From contig SVKB01000001.1 of NCBI GenBank assembly GCA_015068665.1, positions 102,812-166,811 on the forward strand: a stretch of DNA of 64,000 nucleotides. The letters are read 5' to 3'. The notes under the pieces were generated by a model. It was not told the origin of the DNA, did no database searches, and worked only from the letters and a program-made list of their open reading frames with translations. The DNA comes from Oscillospiraceae bacterium. Its GTDB lineage: Bacteria; Bacillota; Clostridia; UMGS1840; HGM11507. The translations under genes and the position numbers were made by a program. This document shows, piece after piece, positions 63,701-64,000 of the stretch; the first letter of the stretch is position 1; every line of letters begins with the position of its first letter.

Positions 63701-63772
63701 ATGAAAAAGAGATTACAGTTCATCGTAGAGGACACATTTTCGGTTAATATCTTCCATTTATCACCCGGGTAA
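63701..63772 (+). CDS. Possible 23-residue leader peptide
   Basis: An ATG ten bases after AGGAGG opens a 23-residue frame (MKKRLQFIVED to HLSPG). Its end lies inside an AATATCTTCCATTT/AAATGGAAAATATT stem (63746-63759 with 63780-63793) located before the site of the next gene. It could be a regulatory leader peptide or chance; there is no homology evidence. Confidence 0.4.
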   Translation: MKKRLQFIVEDTFSVNIFHLSPG

Positions 63773-63861
63773 AACAGTAAAATGGAAAATATTGCAAATG
63801 ATAAACTGTATTTCGTTGAAATGAAAATTTTGGCATAACATATTTAAAGGAGTATTTTTAA

Positions 63862-64000
63862 ATGGCAAGATATGTGAAAATATCAACCTTTACCGTATTA
63901 AACCCGATACCTGAAGCAGAAATTAAGAAGGACAGGCCTTTGTATGAAAGTGTTAAAGACTATCTTGACAGGCAGCTTAAGAATGTCCTTGCGGATAAGC
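63862..64000 (+). CDS. Start of a further gene, cut by window end
   Basis: An ATG with TAAAGGAG upstream opens a frame that runs off the window after 46 complete codons (starts MARYVKISTFTVLN, includes ESVKDYLDRQLKNVL). No signal peptide. The start is faintly like that of carbon-nitrogen hydrolases, but the fragment is too short to name. Its position opposite araC suggests it is a target of that regulator. Confidence 0.65.
   Translation, partial: MARYVKISTFTVLNPIPEAEIKKDRPLYESVKDYLDRQLKNVLADK

Overview
The window looks like chromosomal DNA of a low-GC, Gram-positive anaerobe of the class Clostridia (Bacillota), probably an uncultured gut, rumen or digester lineage. Supporting signs are strong AGGAGG-type ribosome sites, many TTGACA-17-TATAAT promoters, the gene order wecA-type/wecB/atpZ/atpI/atpBEFHAGDC, an NhaC-type antiporter, a plant-type acyl-ACP thioesterase, SLH-domain surface proteins and several abundant dispersed hairpin repeats. 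No phage, insertion-sequence transposase, CRISPR array or rRNA was seen.

Layout. 1-7133: the 3' part of a sugar-type ABC solute-binding lipoprotein, a large secreted pectate-lyase-like protein, and a convergent D-2-hydroxyacid dehydrogenase. 7134-15370: a tRNA-Leu, a secreted transglutaminase-like protein with an ABM monooxygenase and a TRIC channel, a radical SAM protein, then an operon of DUF6062, OGG-type glycosylase, DAHP synthase and acyl-ACP thioesterase. 15371-19293: plsX-acpP (minus) and an aminotransferase with trpS (plus). 19310-30750: an undecaprenyl-phosphate sugar-phosphate transferase, wecB, a complete F-type ATP synthase operon whose c subunit carries the Na+-binding signature, and secDF. 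30872-33011: a cysteine-cluster protein and an NhaC-type antiporter. 33012-60071: an accessory island of very large secreted proteins (SLH, GLUG-like repeats, pectate-lyase beta-helices, an SGNH/sialate-acetylesterase-like enzyme), two paralogous 45-47-residue peptides and a cytosolic GH43-like propeller protein. 60072-64000: a cytosolic acetyl-xylan-esterase-like hydrolase between long inverted repeats, an AraC regulator and the start of a further gene.

How it fits together. The surface island, esterase, solute-binding lipoprotein and AraC regulator look like a dispersed plant-polysaccharide (pectin-like) utilisation locus. Three pectate-lyase-like paralogues share modules, and one is a fusion of a neighbouring lyase and a neighbouring GLUG protein. 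The Na+-type ATP synthase and NhaC antiporter point to sodium-based bioenergetics.

The most unusual content is non-coding. Long intergenic regions before surface genes are filled with repeats that fold into a closing stem plus two hairpins around a conserved CTTCGGG linker, with compensatory changes between copies. They often begin at the stop codon of the upstream gene. Separately, two surface-protein genes share a covarying leader hairpin that ends directly at the Shine-Dalgarno sequence, and a small-peptide gene has a 275-base intergenic region closed by an 18-base stem at the same position.
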